A DNA stretch of 14,017 nt from Nitrospiraceae bacterium (GCA_020354155.1 CP070644.1:1085433-1099449), one strand, 5' to 3'; numbered from the stretch's first letter, positions 1-6,952 are shown. Numbers and translations: made by a program. The notes: generated by a model not told the origin, from the sequence alone.

Positions 1-278
1 TCATACCCGTATTTTTTAAATTCCGAGGAGATATAATCGACCGTTTCAGACAGTGCCCCCTGATTCAGATAGCTTCGCTCTCCGATCTCAGCTGCCAGTC
101 TTTCAACTGTCATCCTCAGGTTTTTTTCGATTTCCTTTTTTTGCATACGGCTTTTGTCAGTCGCTCCGAATATGGTTTCTTTGTATGGTTCCTCATGATC
201 TGAATTTTCGGCAGCGGAAAATACACAGAGTGTAAATAGTAAAAGCCCGGCTCCAATGACTGTTATTTCCGCTCTCAT
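1..278 (-). CDS. M28 family peptidase, N-terminal part (runs off left edge)
   Basis: Reading the minus strand from an ATG at 276-278 gives 92 codons without a stop up to the window edge. The N-terminus looks like an export signal: residues MRAEITVIGAG, then LLLFTLCVFSAAE, with likely cleavage near the AA. After a charged linker comes a segment of the type ERLAAEIGERSYLNQGALSE followed by VDYISSEFKKYGY. This resembles the start of exported zinc aminopeptidases of the M28 group, where a helix with an 'IGPRS' motif and a 'YI...F...G' motif precede the metal-binding domain. The catalytic part lies outside the window, so the activity cannot be confirmed. No strong ribosome binding site is seen; a GAGGGG lies about 15 bases before the ATG. 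The gene is divergent from the DUF362 gene. Confidence 0.6.
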   Translation of the reverse strand, partial: MRAEITVIGAGLLLFTLCVFSAAENSDHEEPYKETIFGATDKSRMQKKEIEKNLRMTVERLAAEIGERSYLNQGALSETVDYISSEFKKYGY

Positions 279-298
279 TCAGAATTTCTATGACCCCT

Positions 299-321
299 CA
301 CAGTATATCACTTTCACTGTG
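299..321. promoter_or_regulatory. Dyad in the divergent control region (possible operator)
   Basis: CACAGT at 299-304 and ACTGTG at 316-321 form a perfect 6-base inverted repeat separated by 11 bases. It lies between the divergent starts at 278 (minus) and 348 (plus). A TATACT at 329-334 just after it could be a -10 element for the plus-strand gene, although no good -35 is visible. The size suits a repressor or activator dimer site, but arms this short can occur by chance. Confidence 0.25.
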
Positions 322-347
322 TATTTCTTATACTATCCTGAAGAGAC

Positions 348-1112
348 ATGATTTACAAAAAAAGAGCAGACCATAGAGCTGAAGCCTCCTACCGGGTAGC
401 AGCACAGTTGCTTGAAAGTGCTGTTCCCTCAGGGCCTGTTGTTCTAAAGCCTAATATCGTCGAACCATCCCGTCCGCCTGTAACAACTGATGTGAGGGTG
501 GTGGAAGGCATCGTCAGGGCACTCCGAGAGTCAGGTATCAAAGATATTCTTGTTGCCGAGGGCTCTGGAACAGGCGATACCCTTGAAAATTTTGATCTCC
601 TTGGCTATTCTGACCTCGGCGTCAAACTTCTTGATCTTGATCAGGAAGAGACAGTCAGACTTCCTGTTGCGCACCGTCACGTATGGAATGAAGTAATAGT
701 TCCCGAGGTTCTCCTGGACAAATTCATAATCTCTGTGCCTGTTCTGAAAGAACACTCACTGTGCGGAGTAACCATAAGCCTTAAGAATATGGTCGGAATA
801 CTGCCTGCACCACACTATTCAGGTTACTGGACATATAAAAAGTCCCAGGTCCATAAGTACGACACGCACGGATGCATTGCTGATATTATTCAGGTAGTTA
901 GCCCTGGCTGGGCAATTGTTGATGCTTCGCAGGGGATGAAGGACCATCATCTGTCAGGCTCCCCCATTGAGCCGCCTTTAAATCTTGTGTATGGGTCTGC
1001 TGACCCCCTCGAGGCAGACAGGTTTGGATGTGAGCTCCTTGGAAGAGAGCACACTGATATTCTCTATCTGAAATTGATTGAAGAAGACAGAAGGGAAGGC
1101 AGCCAGCAGTAA
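348..1112 (+). CDS. DUF362 domain-containing protein
   Basis: 254-residue soluble protein without signal peptide or membrane segment. It has the hallmarks of the DUF362 family: an early VVLKPNIVEP (residues 31-40), a central SVPVLKEHS (129-137) followed by SLKNMVG (144-150), and a late SADPLEADRFGCELLG (217-232). The biochemical role of DUF362 proteins is not settled. Some relatives carry ferredoxin-like iron-sulfur domains, but this one has no cysteine clusters and is the domain alone. Length is normal for the single-domain form. The ATG at 348 has only a weak purine stretch (GAAGAGA) before it. It stands alone, divergent from the M28 peptidase and separated from rsmD by 302 bases. Confidence 0.8.
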   Translation: MIYKKRADHRAEASYRVAAQLLESAVPSGPVVLKPNIVEPSRPPVTTDVRVVEGIVRALRESGIKDILVAEGSGTGDTLENFDLLGYSDLGVKLLDLDQEETVRLPVAHRHVWNEVIVPEVLLDKFIISVPVLKEHSLCGVTISLKNMVGILPAPHYSGYWTYKKSQVHKYDTHGCIADIIQVVSPGWAIVDASQGMKDHHLSGSPIEPPLNLVYGSADPLEADRFGCELLGREHTDILYLKLIEEDRREGSQQ

Positions 1113-1362
1113 ACGAGTTAAGGGATATATAACCTTTCCCAACTCAATAGAAAGCAATCTGCCGACTGCCTTTTGCCTCTGTTCACCGGTTTATCAAAAG
1201 GAATGTGCTGTCTTTGCAGCATCTCATTTCCTGTTGTATACTTGCTTTATATCAAAGAAGTCCGGGGCTGTCAACGCCAGTATAACCTTATGATTTTATA
1301 TGTAAAATAACGCGTTGCTGCCTGTCAGATTAAACCTGTCGAAACACTTTGTGCATCTTTAT
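1113..1362. other. Intergenic stretch before the rsmD promoter
   Basis: No convincing gene is seen in the roughly 300 bases between the DUF362 gene and rsmD. An open frame across 1078-1293 has no ribosome binding site and low-complexity content, and I do not accept it. A weak AT hairpin (ATTTTA at 1293-1298 with TAAAAT at 1303-1308) lacks a U-tract and is not a clear terminator. The rsmD promoter starts at 1363. Confidence 0.5.
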
Positions 1363-1391
1363 TTGACCCGCTTCCGGTTAAAGGGTATAGT
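1363..1391 (+). promoter_or_regulatory. Sigma-70-type promoter for rsmD-coaD
   Basis: TTGACC at 1363-1368 and TATAGT at 1386-1391 are separated by exactly 17 bases, each one mismatch from consensus. Transcription should begin around 1398, leaving a leader of only about 17 bases before the rsmD ATG at 1415. The AAGGTGA at 1392-1398 is too far from that ATG to be a normal ribosome binding site. Confidence 0.7.
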
Positions 1392-1414
1392 AAGGTGAAT
1401 TCGTCAACGTTATT

Positions 1415-1969
1415 ATGAAATCTACCGTTCGAAGATCAAAAAAAGGGCAATCCCTGAACAAATCAACGAGACCGACATCCAACAAAGTCAGAGAGGCACT
1501 CTTCAATATACTCCGGGGCACCCTGGAAGGAACCAGATTTCTTGACCTTTATGCAGGGACGGGTGCCGTGGGGATGGATGCTTTGCGGCAGGGCGCTGCA
1601 TTGGTTTATTTTGTGGAAACCAGTAAAGTTCAGTCAAATAAAATAAGAGAGAGTCTCTTGAAATATCATCTCCTTGATCAATCAGAGGTAATCAATAAAA
1701 AAGTTCTTACCTTTATAAAATGGGCTGAAGAAAATGCACTGACCTTTGATACTGTCTTCCTTGATCCGCCCTATCATACAGATGAAATAATTCAGGCCCT
1801 CTCTACAATAGGGTACTCATCCATAGTGGCAGACAAAGGGATTGTCGTAGCAGAACATTTTTCAAAAAGACAATTGCCGGACCGATTTGCTACATTACAT
1901 AAAACCAGAACCTGTCAGTATGGTGACACTGTGCTGAGTTTCTATGAAGTCAACGTGGGGGAAGAATGA
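1415..1969 (+). CDS. rsmD: 16S rRNA (guanine(966)-N2)-methyltransferase
   Basis: 184-residue Rossmann-fold methyltransferase that methylates G966 of 16S rRNA in the small subunit using S-adenosylmethionine. The family signature RPTSNKVREALF is at residues 19-30. Motif I, FLDLYAGTGAVG, is at 42-53, with an acidic residue (E68) at the end of the next strand. The catalytic DPPY is at 117-120. The basic N-terminus is short compared with the usual start of the family but keeps the conserved RPTS. A consensus promoter lies just upstream, giving a very short leader with no clear ribosome binding site. The stop codon overlaps the ATG of coaD (ATGA at 1966-1969), so the two are translationally coupled. 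The rsmD-coaD pairing is common in bacteria. Confidence 0.95.
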   Translation: MKSTVRRSKKGQSLNKSTRPTSNKVREALFNILRGTLEGTRFLDLYAGTGAVGMDALRQGAALVYFVETSKVQSNKIRESLLKYHLLDQSEVINKKVLTFIKWAEENALTFDTVFLDPPYHTDEIIQALSTIGYSSIVADKGIVVAEHFSKRQLPDRFATLHKTRTCQYGDTVLSFYEVNVGEE

Positions 1970-2448
1970 ATAAAATAGCAATTTATCCCGGTACCTTTGA
2001 TCCACTGACCAATGGACATATTGATCTTATCCAGAGGTCCCTTTTAATATTTGACAAAGTTATAATTGCTGTTGCACCGAGCAGTAAAAAACAACCCCTG
2101 TTTTCAACAGAGGAGCGAATACAGCTGATCGAAGAGTCAATCCATGGTTTTGATGGCGCTACGGTGGATACCTTCAGCAGTCTCCTTGTCAACTATGCAA
2201 AGAGCAGGAGCAGCGTTGCAATCATTCGGGGCCTTCGCGCCATATCTGACTTTGAATACGAACTTCAGATGGCACTTATGAACAGGAGACTCGACAGCAC
2301 TGTGGAGACAGTGTTCATGATGCCCAGTGAAGAATACACCTTTCTTTCTTCCTCCCTGGTCAAAGAGGTGGCATCCTTTGGGGGGGCCTTGCAGGGCCTG
2401 GTTCCGGAGTCAGTAGAAATGGCGTTAAAGAAAAAGTTTAATACATAA
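1966..2448 (+). CDS. coaD: Phosphopantetheine adenylyltransferase
   Basis: 160 residues, the normal size. It catalyses the penultimate step of coenzyme A synthesis, transferring AMP from ATP to 4'-phosphopantetheine to give dephospho-CoA. The nucleotidyltransferase signature is complete: YPGTFDPLTNGH at residues 7-18 with T15 and H18 of the TxGH box, then IIRGLRAISDFEYE (86-99) with the catalytic-site arginines R88 and R91, and the FLSSSLVKE segment (126-134) that corresponds to the ISSTxVR motif. The start overlaps the rsmD stop by four bases, and a GGGGGAAG immediately upstream inside rsmD can serve as ribosome binding site. Cytoplasmic. Confidence 0.96.
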   Translation: MNKIAIYPGTFDPLTNGHIDLIQRSLLIFDKVIIAVAPSSKKQPLFSTEERIQLIEESIHGFDGATVDTFSSLLVNYAKSRSSVAIIRGLRAISDFEYELQMALMNRRLDSTVETVFMMPSEEYTFLSSSLVKEVASFGGALQGLVPESVEMALKKKFNT

Positions 2449-2631
2449 GATGTCTATTTCATCATTCATACGTATTCCTCCTGCTATTCCCCCCTATCCT
2501 GAGCAGCAAAGTGCAAAATACATCAAAAAATGCAACAATACCTCCTGACAATATTGCTTTACTCTGTAATTCTCAATAATCTTAGTCCGCAATTTTACAT
2601 TTTTATTTTTGCATTTTGATTTTTTAACGGT

Positions 2632-3495
2632 ATGGGACATTTCAAGATTATCGCTGCCATTCTTATCTGGAGTTCTCTCGGGATATTTATCAGAAAAATC
2701 GATCTGCCCAATGAAGCCATTATTTACTATACTTCGGTAATCGCAGGGGCGATTCAGTTCACTGTTCTCCTGTTAACGGGCTTACTGAAAAGGGAAAAGA
2801 AAAAAGCAGACAGCGGCAAAGGAGCTGTGTATCTTTTTCTTGCACCGCTCTGCTTTATAGCAAATACAATGCTTTTTTATTTTGCCTTCCGTAATACAAC
2901 CATAGCAAACGCAGTTCTTACCCATTACACGGCCCCCATCTTTGTAGCAGTGATGGCCCCGATTCTGTTAAAGGAAAAGATCAGTAAATCAGCATGGATG
3001 GCAATTGCTTTGTCCTCCTTCGGGCTGTGGTTTATCCTTGGAAGCAAAGGGGGAGGGATTGCAAGCCTGAGCTCAGACAGGGAAACACTTGGGATACTTG
3101 CAGGAGCAATGTCAGGCCTGGCGTACGCCTTTCTCATACTTGTAATCAGAAAAGCAGCACCGCTTTTTTCCGCACTTTTTATTACCTTTGTGCAGAATGG
3201 AATTGTGGCGCTTCTGTTGCTCCCCTTTGTCTACTCCATTCCACTGACCATTGATATGCTTCCCTTTCTTATTACCCTTGGCATTGTCCATTCAACCATT
3301 GCACCTCTCCTCTATGTGCAGGGACTGCAGAGTGTCAAGGCAAATGAAGCAGCCATTCTTGGTTACTTTGAACCAGTGGGGGCCACCATGCTTGCCTACA
3401 TTTTCTTCAGCGAAGTCCCTGGCGCAGCTGCACTGCTGGGAGGATCCCTCATTCTCTACTCGGGATATATCATTATCAGAAACAGAACCGCTTAA
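2632..3495 (+). CDS. EamA/DMT superfamily transporter
   Basis: 287-residue inner-membrane protein with about ten hydrophobic helices, arranged as two EamA repeats of five, the usual architecture and length of drug/metabolite transporters. The first repeat begins at residue 1 with IIAAILIWSSLGIFIRK and ends near residue 138 (GLWFILGSKGG). The second starts near TLGILAGAMSGLAYAFL and ends with a final helix and short basic tail, IIIRNRTA. The motif AILGYFEPVGATMLAYIFF in the second repeat is the typical EamA signature around a conserved E-P. Substrate cannot be predicted; family members export amino acids, nucleosides or other small molecules. No clear ribosome binding site precedes the ATG, but the first helix starts right there, so a later start is unlikely. 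It is a single gene with 183 bases before it. Confidence 0.85.
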   Translation: MGHFKIIAAILIWSSLGIFIRKIDLPNEAIIYYTSVIAGAIQFTVLLLTGLLKREKKKADSGKGAVYLFLAPLCFIANTMLFYFAFRNTTIANAVLTHYTAPIFVAVMAPILLKEKISKSAWMAIALSSFGLWFILGSKGGGIASLSSDRETLGILAGAMSGLAYAFLILVIRKAAPLFSALFITFVQNGIVALLLLPFVYSIPLTIDMLPFLITLGIVHSTIAPLLYVQGLQSVKANEAAILGYFEPVGATMLAYIFFSEVPGAAALLGGSLILYSGYIIIRNRTA

Positions 3496-3569
3496 CGGTG
3501 CAGTCCATAGTATTCTTTAATCATCTCTCAAATATTGTAAAATAGAAAACCAGGACTGCATGAACTGTC

Positions 3570-3597
3570 TTGTCCGGTACGAAGCGGATCATAGTAT
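3570..3597 (+). promoter_or_regulatory. Possible promoter for the JAMM gene
   Basis: TTGTCC at 3570-3575 and TAGTAT at 3592-3597 with a 16-base spacer match consensus at four of six positions each. It would give a leader of about 60 bases that contains the hairpins at 3634-3662. Weak support only. Confidence 0.3.
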
Positions 3598-3633
3598 GAA
3601 TTAGCCATTTTTTGGTAGATACCCCTGGATCCT

Positions 3634-3662
3634 GGAATCTCTGATTCCTTGAATCTTTTTTT
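3634..3662 (+). terminator. Attenuator-like overlapping hairpins in the JAMM leader
   Basis: GGAATC (3634-3639) and GATTCC (3643-3648) pair around a TCT loop. The overlapping GATTC (3643-3647) can instead pair with GAATC (3651-3655), which is followed directly by seven T residues (3656-3662). The two hairpins are mutually exclusive, and the second has the layout of a weak intrinsic terminator just before the start codon at 3666. The stems are short and AT-rich, so this may be accidental. Confidence 0.25.
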
Positions 3663-3665
3663 ATT

Positions 3666-4118
3666 ATGAAACTGCAGAGAAATGTTCTAGAAAGAATATA
3701 TGAGCATGCACTCAGGGAATACCCTGACGAGTGCTGCGGTATTGTGACCGGCACCAGCAGGAAACAGCTGATACATCTCTTTGAAAATATTCAGAACAGG
3801 ATGCATGCCGAGGACCCTGCTCGATTTCCGCGAGATGCCCGTACAGCGTATTTTATTGATCGGGGCGTCTTTGACAAAGTTATAGCATCTGCCGATAGTC
3901 AGGGAGAGGACGTCATCGCCCTCTATCACTCTCACACGGAGCATGAGGCCTATTTTTCCGAAGATGATGTTGCAGCACAGACTGTTTTTGGTGAGCCTGA
4001 ATTCCCTGATGCCGTTCATGTTGTTGTCTCTGTCATGAGCAACAGAATCCATGACCTGAAGTGTTTTAAGTGGGACAGGGAACTGAAGAGATTTATTGTT
4101 CTTGATAACTGTTGCTAA
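3666..4118 (+). CDS. JAMM/Mov34 (M67 family) metallopeptidase
   Basis: 150-residue stand-alone JAMM/MPN+ domain. The zinc site is complete: E22 in YPDECCGIVTG, H88 and H90 in YHSHTEHE, and S98/D101 in FSEDD, matching the E...HxH...SxxD pattern. Bacterial members cleave isopeptide or peptide bonds at the C-terminus of small beta-grasp carrier proteins (ThiS/MoaD-like) in sulfur transfer, or have related deconjugating roles. No such carrier is encoded here, so the substrate is unknown. The protein ends in two cysteines (DNCC), which are not part of the zinc site. Its TAA at 4116-4118 abuts the stop of the convergent lapA-like gene with no base between them. The start lacks a good ribosome binding site; upstream is only a T-rich run. 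Confidence 0.88.
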   Translation: MKLQRNVLERIYEHALREYPDECCGIVTGTSRKQLIHLFENIQNRMHAEDPARFPRDARTAYFIDRGVFDKVIASADSQGEDVIALYHSHTEHEAYFSEDDVAAQTVFGEPEFPDAVHVVVSVMSNRIHDLKCFKWDRELKRFIVLDNCC

Positions 4119-4472
4119 TTAAAAAATATCTCCGGGACCTTTGCTGTTTTCCTGATTTTCCTCTTCTTCGGGGGTTTCCTCATCAGCGGGCTTTACCTCC
4201 TCAATCTGATCCTGGATCTTTGTGATCTCCTCTTCAAGTTCCATCACCCGCTTCTTGTTTGCCCGTGCCAGTTTTGATTTTTTCCACCAGAGGGGGACAA
4301 AAAGAAAGAGCCCCGCTATCAGTCCTGCAGCAAAGGGAACGGCAAGCATTAAGGCTGTCGGAGCTGACATCTCACGGTTCACAAAAATCAGCGAGATATC
4401 TCCCGGATTTTGAAAGGCGATGATCACAAAGAGTACGGCAATAACAAAAGCAAGAAATAGAAACAATTGCAT
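4119..4472 (-). CDS. LapA (DUF1049) family envelope protein
   Basis: 117-residue inner-membrane protein. Two membrane segments (about residues 3-20 and 38-62) flank the motif FQNPGDISLIFVN, the signature of the LapA/DUF1049 domain, where the NxxxxxLxF part is conserved. A basic stretch (KKSKLARANKKR) follows, then a predicted coiled coil (about 68-93) and a very acidic tail rich in E. In Enterobacteria the relative LapA works with LapB in controlling lipopolysaccharide synthesis. No lapB is adjacent, so I leave the symbol empty. The start is well supported: AGGAGG lies six bases before the ATG. It is convergent with the JAMM gene and divergent from the universal stress gene. Confidence 0.8.
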   Translation of the reverse strand: MQLFLFLAFVIAVLFVIIAFQNPGDISLIFVNREMSAPTALMLAVPFAAGLIAGLFLFVPLWWKKSKLARANKKRVMELEEEITKIQDQIEEVKPADEETPEEEENQENSKGPGDIF

Positions 4473-4487
4473 TGAACACCTCCTCTG

Positions 4488-4499
4488 CGATTATAATCG
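4488..4499. promoter_or_regulatory. 12-base palindrome containing TATAAT on both strands
   Basis: CGATTATAATCG is a perfect palindrome in the gap between lapA-like (minus) and the universal stress gene (plus). Because of the symmetry it holds a perfect -10 hexamer on each strand (4492-4497 plus, 4490-4495 minus). The minus-strand copy sits about 17 bases upstream of the lapA-like ATG. No good -35 is placed for either, so it may equally be a protein-binding site. Confidence 0.35.
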
Positions 4500-4533
4500 A
4501 GAAGGCATTAAAAAATAAAGATTAATTTATATC

Positions 4534-4561
4534 TTTCCAATTCGGAAAAGCATGATACAAT
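4534..4561 (+). promoter_or_regulatory. Extended -10 promoter for the universal stress protein
   Basis: TGATACAAT at 4553-4561 is an extended -10 element (TGn plus TACAAT, one mismatch). TTTCCA at 4534-4539 lies 16 bases upstream of the hexamer and matches the -35 at four of six positions. A small dyad TTTCC/GGAAA (4534-4538, 4544-4548) overlaps it. The promoter covers the ATG at 4552, which argues that translation starts at 4621 instead. Confidence 0.5.
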
Positions 4562-4620
4562 TGAAGGAGAGGGGCAACGGTGTAAACCTGTCTCCGAAAA
4601 GTCTTTGCAGAGGTGACGAG

Positions 4621-5508
4621 ATGAACGTTTTATTTGCAACCGACGGATCAGAATACTCAGAGGGAGCGGCGCGGTTCCTGACAAAATTTAATATCTCGAA
4701 GGGAGATACAATATCCGTATTCCATGCGATAAGCTGGATTCCGGTTATGAGTGAATATGAGCACCTCTATGCTGATTTCAGCTCTCTGAGAAAAGAAGTT
4801 GCCCCCAGGATCCTTGAGGCTACAGCGGACATTTTAAAAGCGACAGGAGCGAACATTGAGACTGCTTTTGCTGAGGATTATCCTGACAAGGCTATTGTCG
4901 AGAGGGCCGTTGAAATCGGTGCAGACATCATTGTTATGGGGGCACGGGGATTGAGGGGCATAGGCTCACATCTTGTGGGAAGTATAACCAGGGCCGTATC
5001 AATTAAATCTCCCAAACCGGTCCTTGTAATTAAACCTGAACAGTGGGCACAGGAGGGGAATCTGAAGGTCCTTTTTGCCACTGACGGTTCCGATTATGCT
5101 GATGAAGTTGCAACGATGCTTGCTTCATTACCCTTCCCTGGCAGTATGGAACTGACGATTCTGCATGTAGTCTTTTCTACATTAATGGACATCCCCGAAC
5201 GGTATGCTCTGGAAGTAGAGGACAGGATAAAGAAACTGGTTGCAACCCATCGGGAGCAGGAATCCCGATATTCTGATGAAATTCTCGACAGGGCATTCAA
5301 TACCGTGCAGGGGACATTTCCTGAGGCAGAAAAGCTTCGAAAGTACGGTGATCCCTCAGTTGAAATTCTTGATACTGCCGGGGAGATTGGTGCTGATATT
5401 ATTGCCCTCGGCAGCAGCGGCAAGAGAGGCGTGAGGGCAATGCTGGGCAGTGTATCACGATATGTGCTAAATCACTCGAAATGTTCGGTGTTGATAGGGA
5501 AAAGTTAA
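4621..5508 (+). CDS. Tandem universal stress protein (two UspA domains)
   Basis: 295-residue cytoplasmic protein made of two UspA domains in tandem, each about 140-150 residues. Domain 1 starts MNVLFATDGSEYS with the nucleotide-contacting D8 and ends with an ATP-binding loop GxxG-x9-GS (G107, G110, G120, S121). Domain 2 starts LKVLFATDGSDY at residue 148 (D155). It ends with a similar loop that has eight residues rather than nine between the second and third glycines. Tandem Usp proteins typically bind ATP or AMP and accumulate under stress or growth arrest; the precise role is unknown. I chose the ATG at 4621 because AGAGGTGA ends four bases before it and the first beta strand begins there. 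An in-frame ATG at 4552 lies inside a likely promoter. Single gene. Confidence 0.9.
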   Translation: MNVLFATDGSEYSEGAARFLTKFNISKGDTISVFHAISWIPVMSEYEHLYADFSSLRKEVAPRILEATADILKATGANIETAFAEDYPDKAIVERAVEIGADIIVMGARGLRGIGSHLVGSITRAVSIKSPKPVLVIKPEQWAQEGNLKVLFATDGSDYADEVATMLASLPFPGSMELTILHVVFSTLMDIPERYALEVEDRIKKLVATHREQESRYSDEILDRAFNTVQGTFPEAEKLRKYGDPSVEILDTAGEIGADIIALGSSGKRGVRAMLGSVSRYVLNHSKCSVLIGKS

Positions 5509-5580
5509 CGCATATATTATGGTATGCTCTTTGAATATGAGAAAAGATAAAAATTATTTATGCGTTTTGTTAAAAATATA

Positions 5581-5609
5581 TTGACATTGCCTTTTCATCT
5601 CCATAGAAT
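5581..5609 (+). promoter_or_regulatory. Near-perfect sigma-70 promoter for the 37-residue microprotein
   Basis: A perfect TTGACA (5581-5586) and TAGAAT (5604-5609, one mismatch) are spaced by exactly 17 bases. It is the best promoter by consensus match that I see in the window, and it drives only a 37-codon ORF. Transcription would start about 5616, giving a leader of some 55 bases. Confidence 0.75.
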
Positions 5610-5670
5610 AATTGCAAGCTTGCGCCATCAGGCAAATAGTTATCATATTAAAATCAGGAGGTGAGAGATT

Positions 5671-5784
5671 ATGTCAGGTTTGGTCTGGATTGCAGTGCTC
5701 ATCATTGCCGTTCTCGCCGGAGGAATCTGGTTTATATCCCTGAGTGCTTCATCGCGTGATTTGCCGAGGTGTGGTTCCACGTAA
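5671..5784 (+). CDS. 37-residue single-helix membrane microprotein
   Basis: ATG at 5671 to TAA at 5782-5784 encodes 37 residues: a two-residue head (MS), a hydrophobic helix GLVWIAVLIIAVLAGGIWFI (about residues 3-22), then a small hydrophilic tail SLSASSRDLPRCGST with a single cysteine (C34). The ORF is very short, but initiation signals are excellent: AGGAGGTG at 5656-5663 ends seven bases before the ATG, and a near-perfect promoter lies 60-90 bases upstream. I do not recognise a family. One-helix proteins of this size are often small subunits or regulators of membrane complexes, but nothing here shows a partner. It lies between the universal stress gene and the convergent rimI, whose stop is 23 bases downstream of this stop. 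Confidence 0.65.
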   Translation: MSGLVWIAVLIIAVLAGGIWFISLSASSRDLPRCGST

Positions 5785-5807
5785 AGATAGGCAGCTGTGA
5801 TACCTTT

Positions 5808-6263
5808 TTAAACAAAGACATCAAGCCCCATAAGAAGGGCATCCTCCACCGGGTTTTTATAATATCCTTTCCGTCTGCCTATCGTTGAAAAGCCATGTTT
5901 CCTGTAGAGCCTGATTGCTGCATGGTTTGTCACCCTTACTTCAAGGGTCACCTGTCTCACATCCGGAGTCAAATGCCTAAGGGTACTCAGTGCTTCCTGA
6001 AGCAACCGGCTGCCTATACCCTGCTGCCGGTGTTCTGAGAGGACGGCAATATCCATAATGTGTGTAACATCAAGGAGCGTTCGAATACAGACATAGCCCA
6101 CTAATTCGGAAGCGGAAAGAGCAACTTTTAATATTGCATCTTTATTCTCTAACTCGTGCTTAAATGAATTTATTTCCCAGGGGGTTGTGAAGGACTGTGC
6201 TGCTACGGCGAGAACTGCCGGGAGGTCGGCATAGTCCATATCCCGTACAACTAGCCTTTCCAA
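5808..6263 (-). CDS. rimI: Ribosomal protein S18 alanine N-acetyltransferase
   Basis: 151-residue GNAT acetyltransferase that acetylates the N-terminal alanine of ribosomal protein S18 in well-studied bacteria. Motifs: PWEINSFKHEL (28-38), the acetyl-CoA pyrophosphate loop HRQQGIGSRLL (78-88), LEVR with the likely catalytic glutamate E108, and RLYRKHGF with the likely catalytic tyrosine Y120, spaced as in E. coli RimI. Near the C-terminus YYKNPVEDALLM is typical. The start codon is TTG at 6261-6263; an ATG at codon 9 (6237-6239) would cut into the first strand, so I prefer the TTG. The gene overlaps the end of tsaB by 13 bases, a normal tsaB-rimI arrangement implying one mRNA and coupled translation. 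Confidence 0.92.
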   Translation of the reverse strand: MERLVVRDMDYADLPAVLAVAAQSFTTPWEINSFKHELENKDAILKVALSASELVGYVCIRTLLDVTHIMDIAVLSEHRQQGIGSRLLQEALSTLRHLTPDVRQVTLEVRVTNHAAIRLYRKHGFSTIGRRKGYYKNPVEDALLMGLDVFV

Positions 6264-6952
6264 CGAATCTCTGCCTCAGACTTGCGGATATACAGAGGGG
6301 TCAGTGTGACCGGGTCTTGCGTATCACCATTTTTCAGCTTTTCCATGGCTATCTCCGCAACACCTGCTGCTGATGGAGTCATTACTGTCTGCGGTGCAAA
6401 GAGGGCCTGAGAATGCATGGCTTCAGATATGAAGTCTTTATAGACCATTGCACCTTCACCCAAAAATACAACTTTTTCATTATGAACATTCCCACTGAGT
6501 TCCCTCACCAGGTCAGCGGGGCCTAAGGCACATTCATCCATTCTTTTTTCGCACACAGGACCGTTCCATTTATAGAGAGCTGCATATACTTCATTTTTTC
6601 TGGCATCAAGGACAGGGCAGACAAAGTGGGCGCATAAGGGTAATGCCCGTGCAAAGGCATCAAGGGTGTGAACTGCAACGACAGGCCTCCCTGTTGCATA
6701 GGCCAATCCCTTGACAGTGCTGATGCCGATCCGGAGCCCGGTAAAAGAACCGGGACCTATTGAAACTGCATAGACATCAATATCATTGAATGATAACCCC
6801 GATGCCTGTAACATCCACTGTATGGAGGGCATCAGCCTTTCTGAATGGGCTACTTTAATGCTCAAGGTCACCTCGCTGATCAGTCCCGTTTCACTGTCAA
6901 CGATTGCAACACTGCCCGAGAGTGTAGCTGTTTCAAGAGCTAATATTTTCAT
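6251..6952 (-). CDS. tsaB: tRNA threonylcarbamoyladenosine biosynthesis protein TsaB
   Basis: 233-residue ASKHA-fold protein, the partner of TsaD and TsaE in making the t6A modification at position 37 of tRNAs that read ANN codons. It opens with MKILALETAT, the phosphate-binding strand of the fold. HSERL lies at 36-40, and the hallmark GPGSFTGLRIG at 66-76. Length is normal for bacterial TsaB, which lacks the metal-binding histidines of TsaD and is not itself catalytic. The ATG has no strong ribosome binding site. Its 3' end overlaps rimI, the usual neighbour. The upstream gap to the DsbA-like gene carries a repeat element. Confidence 0.94.
   Translation of the reverse strand: MKILALETATLSGSVAIVDSETGLISEVTLSIKVAHSERLMPSIQWMLQASGLSFNDIDVYAVSIGPGSFTGLRIGISTVKGLAYATGRPVVAVHTLDAFARALPLCAHFVCPVLDARKNEVYAALYKWNGPVCEKRMDECALGPADLVRELSGNVHNEKVVFLGEGAMVYKDFISEAMHSQALFAPQTVMTPSAAGVAEIAMEKLKNGDTQDPVTLTPLYIRKSEAEIRWKG

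Noticed and set aside
1078..1293. 71-codon plus-strand open frame overlapping the end of the DUF362 gene
   Set aside because: No ribosome binding site, overlaps a real gene in another frame, and the translation resembles no protein; chance frame.
3499..3560. Inverted repeat TGCAGTCC / GGACTGCA after the EamA gene
   Set aside because: Only eight bases with a 46-base gap and no T-run; probably chance.
4552..4620. N-terminal extension of the universal stress protein from ATG 4552
   Set aside because: The ATG lies inside a likely extended -10 promoter, and a good ribosome binding site precedes the ATG at 4621.
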